A stretch of 64,000 nucleotides of DNA from Bactrocera neohumeralis (Eukaryota; Arthropoda; Insecta; Diptera; Tephritidae). The position numbers and the translations under genes were made by a program. Of this stretch, positions 11,391-21,400 are shown piece by piece. Every line of letters begins with the position of its first letter. Within the stretch, counting starts at the first letter, position 1. The notes below the pieces were generated by a model. That model was not told where the DNA came from. It made no database searches and saw only the letters and a list, made by a program, of their open reading frames with translations. Location of the stretch: NCBI RefSeq assembly GCF_024586455.1, contig NC_065919.1, positions 36,246,839-36,310,838 of the forward strand, given 5' to 3'.

Positions 11391-12281
11391 GTTTGATTTG
11401 TATCATCGAACATTGACCTCAAAAAAGAATTTGTCATTCCTTACCACTGGTGGGGGGAATGAATGAAAATAATTTTTATACCCTGAACAGGGTATACTAA
11501 GTTTGTCACGAAGTTTGTAACACCCAGAAGGAATCGTCGGAGACCCTATAAAGTATATATATAAATGATCAGTATGTCGAGCTGAGTCGATTTAGCCATG
11601 TCCGTCTGTCTGTCTGTCCGTCTGTCTGTATATATACGATCTAGTCTCTCAGTTTTTAAGATATCGTTTTGATATTTTGCAAACGTAATTTCCTCTTCAA
11701 GAAGCTGCTCATTTGTCGGAACGGCCGTCTATCGGACCACTATAACATATAGCTGCCATACAAACTGAACGATCGGAATCAAGTTCTTGTATGGACAACT
11801 TTCACATTTGACAGGATATATTCACGAAATTTGATATATGTATGTATGTTGTTTTCTAAGGCAGCAATGTAATCTCCGAAGAAATTGTTCAGATCGGATT
11901 ACTATAGCATATAGCTTCCATACAAACTGAACACATAGTTACTAACAGAAATGCACCTGTGAAGGGTATTTAGCTTCGGTGCAACCGAAGTTAACGTTTT
12001 TTCTTGTTTTATTTTGATATTTTCCTGGCTTATATACAATTTTTAAAACTATCTTAAATAATTAAATATATGTGTAGGTGTGTATGTTCGTATGTATTGC
12101 AGCATATTGTTTATGCCGCCTGATATGTTTTATGCTACATGGGGTTGTTTTTAAGTGTACAATTTAATACATGTGTGTGTGTGTGTCTTAATGTTATCTC
12201 ATCTGAAAATTTATGACTTGTGTCCCCATGCATTTTTAATATTATTAGATGTGCATTGCATGTAATTGCATTATGTATATA
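11391..12281. repeat. LTR-like direct repeat, left copy (interrupted by mini-me)
   Basis: 12007-12281 is about 94% identical by eye to 14224-14496 in the same orientation, starting 'gatattttcctggcttatat' and ending near 'gcattatgtata'. Left of the mini-me insert, 11391-11470 continues the match to 14107-14223 (shared 'tgtttgatttgta' and 'ttaccactggtgggg'). Removing the insert gives a repeat of about 370 bp. The right copy begins TG and ends CA like an LTR, but no primer-binding site or pol gene is seen. A local duplication is an alternative. Confidence 0.6.
11475..12006 (+). mobile_element. mini-me-like repeat, near-complete copy
   Basis: It starts at the hairpin 'taccctgaacagggta' and contains a TA run (about 11554-11566), a GTCY run at about 11598-11631 and two 'catatagctgccatac'-type blocks. 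It ends with 'ttcggtgcaaccgaagttaa' and 'ttcttgtttta'. It is inserted inside the left LTR-like repeat, so it is younger than the duplication. Confidence 0.7.
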
Positions 12282-12459
12282 TGTTTGTATTTATGTATAT
12301 TAATATATAAAATACATAGATATTTATATTTAGTAGAATTTCGGCCTTACTGATAAGTAAGCATGTTCAATGATATTTGAACATATTGCCGAGGGAAAGA
12401 AATGATTATAATCATAAATAATTATTTAAAATAAATTAGTGGACTGTATATGATATTTC

Positions 12460-13867
12460 TTATCTTATCTTATTTAAAATAACAACATGTTCAATTTTGA
12501 ACATTCTCCCGGGCGAGCAAAAGTGACTGCTGGAAAGATGACAACAGTGACGTTCACGATGACTATGCGCCTTCCTGTGTTGATTTAATGATAGCTTGTG
12601 TCCTGTCGGCTTTTCTTCTTTTACATCGGACGACGGTATACCTTTGATTTTAAGCTTCTTTTTGTGTATCTTTGTACACTCTGCTGCACTAATTTCGTCC
12701 TTCGGTGATGTACAACCATCCTGTTTTGTCGGTGGGCATCCTATCCTTTTCTTCGTGTTGGCTTTGGCTCCATCGTCAGGGACTTTAATTTTCACGTCTT
12801 TATTTAGCTCTTCGTCAGGTAGATCAAAGTCCAGTGTTGAATTATCATTATTTTCATCATGTGTTTTTAATTTCAATGCAATGGACACGGTCGGATATAT
12901 TTTAGCAACTTGTGTATTGATGCCTTTAGAAGAGCCAATTACGTCTTCTTTTTTGGTAAGATTAGGATTTGGCTCAACTAAAACACTTTTGCACTTTTTC
13001 GGCAATTGTGTTGGTTTGTGCAAAACTTAAATTTCCTCTTCCTTCTCATATGCTGCAGCATCATCTTCCAAAATGTGGTCGATTTCTTTAGCTTCGTCCT
13101 CATTTTCAATCGATTTAACCTGGACTTCACTTTCCCACATTTCTTCAAAATGTGAGCCTGCCGGAAGAGATACTAATTCAGTTGGTTTTTCCTCAGTTAT
13201 TGAAAGTTTATGAAGTTCTTCAAGTGATTCTTCTTCAACTTCTTTTTTTGTTTTTTGTCTTCCTCTATTACTTCAGCTGTTTCTTCCTCAGTCTAATATA
13301 GATATTTGCAAGATAGATAAAAAATTAGAACTTTTGTACATTTTAAATCCGAGTCAAAACGGTACAAAATTTCTGGTTCTTCTTTATGATAAAATCTTCT
13401 AACAGCGCATCACGCTGAAGAGAACTGTAAGTTATTTCGGGCTCTCCTTCTTGTAATCTCGCTTTACAAATTTTGAGATTTTGGAAATACTCCGACGTTA
13501 TTTCAAAATACAAATTTTCAACTTCAATAAAAATTTTTGAAAAGTACTTTGTGTGAAAATTGTGCATTTGAAGAAACACAAATTTCAAAAGTTTGATATC
13601 ATCACTCTTTATTGTAGTGATTTTGTGGAGATCATCCATTACTTTTCTGAGGAGTTGAATTTCCCTCTTGAATATGAAGATTCTATGATTAAAATCAAAT
13701 GTATCTGATTTGTATTTATTTGTCATGCCAGACTTTGTTGGAAAAGTATTGGACGTGTGCAACACCGTTTCGGATAAATCCGCTTGGACATCAAGAATTT
13801 TGTTCTTGTTAATACCCATGATTTTTTCCGCAACACTTTTCTTATTTGTGTAACTGCTATTCTCCAA
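12460..13867 (-). pseudogene. Unrecognised spliced gene between direct repeats, broken
   Basis: Minus strand. An ATG-led frame (13867-13343) encodes about 165 residues with a helical middle section (KREIQLLRKVMDDLHKITT, KFVFLQMHNFHTKYF). It reaches a possible donor near 13362, and an acceptor 'tatattag' at about 13296 opens an acidic exon (TEEETAEVIEED, then EVEEESLEELHKLS after a shift in an A-run near 13250). That frame stops at about 13034 and continues in the same frame as a Lys/Asp-rich tail (HKPTQLPKKCKSVLVEPNPN, DFDLPDEELNKDVKIKVPDD) to 12460. The frameshift and the in-frame stop argue for a decayed gene. I recognise no family: a helical N-terminus, an acidic centre and a basic tail suggest a nuclear protein, no more. 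Confidence 0.45.
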
Positions 13868-14106
13868 AGAAATCGTTGGAGGTACATATATTGATTTGGT
13901 CGCCTAGTTGACCTTGCTGTGCCTCGACTCACAGCCGCTGAATATTTCTTGAATGGCAGTTAGATCACTGCGTTTAGTCTCTGCTAAAACGGCTTATGTG
14001 ATCGGTATAATATGCGGGAATATACACCCGTCTTACTATTATTTTGTTTTGTTTTGTGAATACAGGACTTTTTAATTTGGCTGAGCACTAAATCCGGCTC
14101 GAAGGA
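13868..14106. other. Unassigned sequence between pseudogene and right direct repeat
   Basis: Ordinary composition, no coding signature. It would be the 5' flank of the minus-strand pseudogene. Confidence 0.4.
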
Positions 14107-14496
14107 CTAAATATGTTTGATTTGTAAGATCAAACGGTTAAACTCAAATAAGGATCTTTAAGTTCTTACCGCTGGTGGGGGAAAAATAAAGATCTTTGTT
14201 TGAGTGAGAATTTATTCATTCTAATTTTATTTGATATTTTCCTGGCTTATATACATTTTTTAAAACTATCTTAAATAATTAAATATATGTGTAGGTGTGT
14301 ATGTTCGCATGTATTGCAGCATATTGCTTATGCCGCTTAATATGTTTTATGCTACATTGGGTTGTTCTCAAGTGTACAATTTAATACATGTGTGTGTGTG
14401 CCTTTAATGTTATCTCATCTGTAAATTTATGACTTGTGTCCCCATGCATTTTTATTATTATTAGATGTGCATTGCATGTAAATGCATTATGTATAC
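14107..14496. repeat. LTR-like direct repeat, right copy
   Basis: The uninterrupted partner of the left copy, about 390 bp. It starts near TGTTTGATTTGTA, contains AATAAA at about 14187 and 'ggcttatatac' at about 14244, a possible promoter core, and ends TGTATACA. TG...CA ends fit an LTR, but flanking target duplications were not found. Confidence 0.55.
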
Positions 14497-14546
14497 ATTA
14501 GGGTGATTCAAAAAAAAATTTTGAATTTTTTTTTCAACTCATACCT

Positions 14547-14610
14547 AGGGATGCAAACGATGCATCGATGTTTCTGAAACATCGATGTTTTTGTCAAATA
14601 CCCCCTCAAA
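14547..14610. mobile_element. hAT-like terminal fragment with CATCGATG palindrome
   Basis: TAGGGATGCAAAC is followed by an almost perfect palindrome (CATCGATGTTTC, one base, GAAACATCGATG). hAT-type elements and their MITEs in insects often begin TAGGGATG and carry repeated CATCGATG motifs near the end. No opposite terminus or 8-bp duplication was found nearby, so this is a tentative remnant. Confidence 0.3.
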
Positions 14611-14809
14611 TGTTAGTGATTGACAAGTAAAATATCCTCCCTCAAGCCAGGCGCTGTAGCTTAATTCTAAGGGGGCGCTATTTTTGTTTTAGGTTCCCAT
14701 ACATTTTACATAGCGAAAATTCATTCAAACTAAAATTTCACCAACTAATTTTCGTTTCTCAAAAAACGCGGTGGGGTCCCACTTACTCCGCACGGAGGAG
14801 GGAGAACGG

Positions 14810-15200
14810 TTCTGACAGTTTCTAGGAGGGTACAACCTCTCTAGGTTTAAGGAATTAATTAACCTCTCCCGTGACAAATTCCGCCTCCAGGGCACTGCAG
14901 GCTCAGGAAGCACTTGTCCAAGATGGGCATAGTCTCTTGCACAAACTGCCGGTTCAGCGACTTGGAACAGGAAACACCAGCACACCTGATTCTGGATTGC
15001 AGAAGCAGGCTTAAGGCCCTGGGTTCCATCTACATGGACAGGGTCACATCACCTCAGTAGCGCCCAGCAGGCTACTGGAACTATTCAGGATTCTGGACCT
15101 TGGTGACCATATATGTATATGTGATATAGGAGAGGACACAATACACCCTAGGTCGCAGTGCACTACCTCAGTATTAAATATCTGTCTATCTATCTACACC
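14810..15200 (+). pseudogene. R1/LOA-like LINE 3' fragment
   Basis: The plus strand at about 14908-15040 reads LRKHLSKMGIVSCTNCRFSD, then LEQETPAHLILDCRSRLKAL. This is the cysteine/histidine finger (C-x2-C ... H-x4-C) that closes the ORF2 protein of R1/LOA/Jockey-group LINEs. It then ends in a short CTAT-repeat tail at about 15183-15196, as LINE 3' ends often do. Only the tail is present and it contains stops. A better copy of a related element lies at 34004-34720. Confidence 0.55.
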
Positions 15201-15881
15201 CGAACTTAGCTTTTGCTTACTTGTTTGCCATTACGTTTTTACAATTATACGCCAACAACAACAAACAAAATCTTGTGTGGATTGTGTTTTTAAACTAAGA
15301 GCCTTCTAAAAAAGACGGAAAACGAACTATGAATAATGCTTATAAAAATCGTAAAAAGATGGCAAGAGCAGAATCTAAAGCAACAGCGGCGGAAAAATTT
15401 CATGTTTACAGTAAATATACATAAGTGATATCTTTCTTAATAACTTTGCATCCTATTTGTGTATTTGAATCAGTCTGTCAGCTTATTGGGCTAAGGTCTT
15501 CCTGTTTTCATTCGTAACGCCTCAATGTTTTTTGTGAATACTGTTTGTGGCGTTGGGTCAGTCATGTGCTCGCCTATAAGATGGTTGCATAAGCAAACAT
15601 ACATAAATAAGCGAACTTATCATAGTCATTAGAAAGCAAGCAACAGCAGCAGAAGTGGCAAGAAGAAGCACAAGCTTGCAGCAAGAATAGTCATGTGTTC
15701 AAATGACTGGCGTTTAAGGTGAACTCGTTGCGCTATTTGGCTATTGCTTTTTGGTTTAGTTTCGTTTTGTTTTCATATTGCCTTATCAGAGATGTTATTG
15801 TGTTAACATATGTAAAGTATGTATCTTAATATGTATGGTTATGTTATGAGCACGTCTTCATTTTTGTTATGTATTATTTAA
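15201..15881. other. Gene-free stretch
   Basis: No coding or repeat signature that I recognise. CAG-rich short runs at about 15635-15680 are too short and too broken to be coding. Confidence 0.5.
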
Positions 15882-16526
15882 GGGGGTATTCTGGTCTAGA
15901 CGCATGAATTTTAGGCAATTTTTAAAATAAGATTAAAAAAATGAAAAACATTTTTACTAACCATTTTTTACATTTGACATTTTAATAATATAAAAAAATT
16001 GGGGGCTTCAAAAAAACGGTACCTTCTGGTTGACATGATTTCAACCCTTGTAGAGAACTAAAACACAAAAAACAAGAAGATTCTTCATTAGTAAGGATGT
16101 CGTTATCGGGTTGACCATTTTCCGAAAAAAAATGGCGTCGACTTTACAAAAAAAATTTTTTTGACCCGCTTTTTTCGACCTTTTCGAATTTTTTAAAAAT
16201 ACTTCAAATCAAAATTTTTGGAAATCCAAGGCAGACACGATGGAGCATTGTATAAAGAAGATATATATCAAATTTCAAAGGAATCGGTTCAGTAGAACTT
16301 GAGATATCATGTGATCCAACTCAAAAAAAGTAGTTTCGAGAAAAACGCGTTTAAAGTTTAGGAGACAATGCTAGTGAACACGGACGCCACGTCACAAAAT
16401 CGGCTGTATCTCCGAAAATAAGTCAAATTTAGAAAAATCCTTCCAAGCTCATATTTTTGAAAGTCTAAACTTTTAAAATATGCAAAAAAAATCGGTCTTT
16501 TCAAAATCCTAGACCAGAGTACCCCC
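15882..16526. mobile_element. TTAA-flanked MITE (piggyBac- or Kolobok-type)
   Basis: Ends are GGGGGTATTCTGGTCTAG on the left and its near-perfect reverse complement on the right (one mismatch in about 18). Each end is directly flanked by TTAA (15878-15881 and 16527-16530). The 645-bp body is AT-rich with no open frame of note. A TTAA target is used by piggyBac and Kolobok transposases. The GGGGG start is not the usual piggyBac CCY, so I leave the superfamily open. Confidence 0.7.
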
Positions 16527-16759
16527 TTAAGTGGCTGATTGCTGCTATTGACCCGTTGGCGTTGGAACACCACATGTATTGATGTGCAAGTGCTTTTACA
16601 CTTGTGAGTGGGTTGCTTTTTATTTTTCTGGATTTGGCAACCACAACTTAATGGTAAAACTTACTTGACATTTCTAATGTGTTACATATTCAGAACGTTT
16701 TGACATACGAGCGTTATTTGTGTTGTTTACAAGATATTCAGCTCGACCAAATAATTAAA

Positions 16760-17510
16760 TCGCGGACATTTTTGCACGATTATTTTTAACAACTTTCGAC
16801 GTGGATTATCTCAGCAACAGTGCGTCATGAATTTAATTAAATGTTTGGCGTTGAATCTCCATCATGGACAAGTGTTTATTGATGGTATGGTGCACTCAAT
16901 CGAGGTCTTAGCTTACTACAAGACCAATTTTGTGGAGGTCATCTAAAATCAGTTCTTGTTCCGGAATTTATTGATCCGCAAACTCGTGGGATTGAGACAA
17001 CTAAAAGCATTAGAGAACTAGCATACTTTCAATATTCCATGAACATTTGATTTTGAAAAAAATGTTTCACGTGGGATCTTACACAATTTTTTGATCGCTC
17101 AAAAAAAGATCGGGGCGATTGGTCGAGAAAAATGTCAAAAATATATGATAACGGTGCTTCGAAACATGTCTATGACAACAAGATATATGATGAAACGCGA
17201 ATTTACGCGTATATGTCCGAAAGTAGATAGCAGTCGACTGTATGGGTGTTTCAAGATGAGCCGAAGCTAACAAAAATTGTTCGCGTACGAAGCACTTCTA
17301 AACACATGTCCAATTTTTCCAAATATAATTGGACATGTCGCAAACATTCCAATAGAACAACGCAAAACAATGGTACGCAACCGTTTGTTTGCCAGTTATA
17401 TTTCAAGAAATTAGGAAAACCTACCACCAAAGGCGGCTCACTCTTCATCTACTCTTCACGACTGAAATCGCTATTGAAATCGATGCAATAAAAGGCAAAT
17501 TAATTGGTAC
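16760..17510 (+). pseudogene. mariner transposase relic
   Basis: Plus strand in several frames. FNNFRRGLSQQQC is at about 16785-16825, followed by a SLLQDQF-type segment at about 16910. The block FDRSKKDRGDWSRKMSKIYD begins at about 17088, and DETRIYAYM, QSTVWVFQDEPK and IVRVRSTSKHM follow to about 17310. These are the helix-turn-helix and catalytic landmarks of mariner transposases, including the first catalytic Asp in DE and the WVFQDEP motif. There is a TAG in place of a Gln codon region near 17228, and frameshifts. The C-terminal third is decayed. Confidence 0.75.
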
Positions 17511-17579
17511 AGAAGAACCCTATGTAAGCTGACTACTTTTTATATTTTTAAATTTCTTCTACTGCAGGGTTTATCCGGA

Positions 17580-18080
17580 AAGTAATAGGACTGAGTCGAT
17601 TAAAAAACAAACTTATTAAACTAATCGTTACAATTATTTAAAAACTTTCAAAGTAGTCTCCTTCTGCGTCGATGCAGCAGGAGAGATTTTCAAGCATTGA
17701 AGGCGTCACGGAAGGCATTCTCCGGATTAGCCTTGAGAGCTGAGGTGTATGCTGCTTGGATACCCTCTTGGATCGTGTGCCACTCGGAAGATTGCCTCTT
17801 TGTCTCAGGATCATACTCATAGATCCACGACTTGTTATGTGTGATTACGTTATTTAAAAATTTGGGGTAATTTTTACACATGTTTAAATTTTCTTGGCAC
17901 ACTTCCACTCGCCGAAATTTCTGGTCGTCAGTGAGCACTTTTGGAACCTACTTCGCGCACTCCTTGCACATGTTCAAGTGTTCCGTCACAATGTCATGAA
18001 CAACAGATTTTGATAAATTTAACATCTGGGAAATTAAACGAATACTTAGTCGACGGTCTAAGTTCAAAACTTTGCGCACA
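17580..18080 (-). pseudogene. mariner transposase relic, minus strand
   Basis: Minus strand from about 18080 downward: VRKVLNLDRRLSIRLISQML and VHDIVTEHLNMCKECAK (helix-turn-helix part). Next come LTDDQKFRRVEVCQENLNMC and NVITHNKSWIYEYDPETKRQ, then a deletion, and AFRDAFNA ... CCIDAEGDYFESF at the C-terminus (17640). The expected TGDESW around the first catalytic Asp reads THNKSW, so the catalytic Asp is replaced by Asn. The catalytic core between EWH and the C-terminus is missing. It lies head-to-head with the RTE-like fragment at 18081. Confidence 0.75.
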
Positions 18081-18447
18081 AGAGGAGGGAAACTTCTCCG
18101 GCCTGTTGAATGCCAGTGAAAGCATAACACCAGAAAATGGCGAAACCGATTCCCCATTGCCCGACAATGAACAAGTTCAAATAGCAAATACCCGTATGAA
18201 GAACAACAAAGCGGCGGGGCCGATGGATTGCCGGCGGTGAACTTATAAGGAATATGCATCACCTTCTTTGTCGAATACGCATGATAAGCCTTCTCAACAT
18301 CCGAAGAGAAGACCTCCACTCCGTTGGAGAGATCTGGTGGAGAAGGACCAAATTGCGAAAAACAAAACGACTGGCGCGCTATTTTAAACTTAGCTGTAAT
18401 CGCGTAAGCGTTGTATACGCCAGTAAAGAAGAAGAAGATAAGAAATA
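18081..18447 (+). pseudogene. RTE-like LINE, RT N-terminus joined to polyprotein tail by deletion
   Basis: Plus strand: ENGETDSPLPDNEQVQIANT, then RMKNNKAAG, the linker just before the reverse-transcriptase domain (usually KNNKAAGxDGIPAELFK). Within 60 bases this is followed by KRRPPLRWRDLVEKDQ, the polyprotein tail also seen at 1060-1110, and the end VYASKEEEDKK. The whole RT domain has been deleted, leaving both edges. Dead copy. Confidence 0.65.
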
Positions 18448-21400
18448 AATATTATCCCCAGTAGCTCTCAATAAACGGTAGAATAACAACGAGAACCACA
18501 AATGAATGTACTAGTATATGTACATATGTTTAAAATGAAGATAACGATGATGTACAATGGGCAACTCACCACATGCACACAAAACTGTACTATCGACTTT
18601 GGAAATACAACTTAACTGCTTGCTGCGCATTTAGTTTGTGCTCATGACACATGCGCAGCTGCGTAGACACGACGAATTGTGAGTTCAGATGACATTGGTG
18701 TTGGTAGTGAATACCGTTACGGTCTGTGCTAGCTGTTACTCGTACTATACGTACTGCTAGTCACATTACATTTCCACACAAAAAGCTCAGCCAAAGCTTT
18801 GAAGACGCTGACGCTGTGCGACGAAGAATGCGTCAACTTTGGTCGGCGGCGCTGGTGGCAGCTGTTAGTGGCTTGGTTTTTTTCGTAGACACTTGGCCAA
18901 ACCATTCAGTTGTTCGTTGGACACACGCCAATACGGTGTTGATTGCGGTGTTTTTAACTGCTAACGGTACTTTGAAGGAAGAAAAGTGAAGCTTAAGCAA
19001 AATCGAAGTTTTTGTAAATCGTTAACGCCTGCGCAAACGAAAGAACAGCAAAAAATGCGCATAAACACCAAAGAATGTTTTTTGAAAACGAGCTTTGTAC
19101 TTGTTTCGGTGTACGAATTTAATCAGTAAAGAAAGAAAAATCGAAACCAAAAAATAACAAGTAAAAGAAAGTTTATTGAACACAACAGCCTCAAATTTAC
19201 TGGAATTGCGGAAATAAGAAAAAACCCGTAAAGTAACATCCATGTGGTGCAATAATTACTATATTTACTTTGACAATTTTGTGGGTTAAATGAATCGTAC
19301 TAATTGGTTGAGATCGCAATAGCTAAACAATTAATTGTGGTATTTGACAAATTGAGCGGGCGGTGTGCATAGTGTTGATGACAAATTGTTGCGAGCTCTA
19401 AAGACCAATACTAAAAAAATTTGGGAGGCACTTGCTGTGCCGCGAACATCTCGGCGAAGCACTGAATTTAATTAGAAATACTCAAAGTGATTGTTAATTG
19501 TTTAAATAAATAATCTATATTTACTGTTGTTGCCATATTTGGAATAAAGGATTAAAGTTGTTGCGTGCCATTTCTGTACTGCCAACAACGAAGCGAGGCG
19601 GTATATTCTAGCTGTCATAAGATGATTTTGAGGTAAGTTTTGAGGCGATAATAAAAATATATACACTATTTATAGGGTTTCTATTTAATTATTACTTCTA
19701 AATGAGAATTTAATTTGTCGCTGTCAGTTGTTACTGGCGAAAACTAAAAAAAGGTATTTTATGAATGTTCTTCATATATACATATGTACATATATAATTA
19801 TTTGGTTTACACTTTTCCTCCAGTTGAGTGACATATTTACTGAGGGTTTTGGTTTATATACCATGGTCGTGCGTTCTTCGTGTATTTTTCTCATATAACA
19901 CAAATAAGCTTGAGATTCCCGATGTGTTGCTCATTTAGTATTCAGGTTAAATGCGTGGTTTATGTTCAATGCATGGAAGTGGTGAAGAGGTTGAAGCTGG
20001 TTTATCTGAACACATAAATTGAAAAGTAGTGAAGTGAGTAGTTGTTGAATATTTCTTCTTTTCAACGATATACAAATGAGAAGAATAATGAAATAAATAT
20101 TAGTTTTTGTTGCACTATGGATTTACACAAAAATCGTTGTAACACATCGTTGAACACCCGCTTTTAAAGCTGAATTCGTAAAAATGAAGACAATGTTTGA
20201 TAATAATTCCATAAATTTTTGTTTGATTTTTGAATAAAAAGAAAAATTGATCTTTGTTTTCCTGATGCATTGTTCCATACAAATAGGATTCAAAAACAAG
20301 TTTGTTTTTGTACGGGTGTTTATATCTCTTAGAGTTGTTGGGTTCAGTTTTAATTTTGTTTTTAAAATCATGATGAAAGACTTAGGTAAGATAATTTATA
20401 ATTTAAGAAGAGCCTTAAAAGTGAGATATTTGCAAGGCCTGACAAAATGTCTAAATAGAGGGCAGATCAGATAGATCTTACCAAATATCAGAACAAAGGT
20501 TAAATATATATATTTAACTCACTTTGAAAATATCCGCTCCAAAGCATTAAATCATTAACATATTGCATGCTTACGTTTAAAAAATATGTTGTTTAGTAAA
20601 CCATTTACCTCGCCTGGATCTGAGCACAATTTATAAGTACCAATTTAGAAATACGAAATGAATTGTTAACAATTCTCTTCATTCAAAATTTGTATTTCAT
20701 ACCTGTATATGAATATATGTATATTTCTTCACCTTTATACTAAATATCATAATTTCATAAAAATTTTCTTTGAAGAGAGATACACTCCCGCTTTCATAAT
20801 TACAGTATGTATAATATGTATATGTACAGTGGGTTTTTTTGTATCTGTTATTATAAATTAAGGTATGAAACGAAGGGACATATTTAGTTTACGGTATTAG
20901 TTTACGGTACGGCGAATGTTAATTTACTAACAATCAAAAAATAGTGGTTTATTCCTTATTTCTCCGCTTACTCTACTATAGTGAAAGATTTTAAAGAATT
21001 TCTCATTAATCACATCAATCAAAATAAATATCACAAAGTCATTGGACTTTGGATCAAAACTCCACTTATTTTTAATAGAATCAATAAAAACACCTCCAAT
21101 ATGTGATATGTGTAAAAGTTTCGGAATATTTCTGACTTAAAAATATTGTTAAAAATTTCGAAAACATCCGGTGAATTGCATACACAGAAATGAAGTGTGA
21201 AAAATTGCACAAACTTACAACAAGCTGACAATTAATGAATATGTTCAAAACATTAAACATAACATACTATAACTCCTCGTCGTTCCGGTATGTGGGAAAC
21301 TATTCGAGGTTTTTTTCGTGATTCGTTGTAAATTCATGTAACCTCGTTTGCCTATTTTAACTGGATTATTTAATGTTCAATCCATAATTCTGTTCATTTG

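Noticed and set aside
18726..18989. Open frame with a signal-peptide-like segment (LWSAALVAAVSGLVFF)
   Set aside because: The long frame has no ATG start; from the internal ATG only 53 codons remain, with no partner exon or family.
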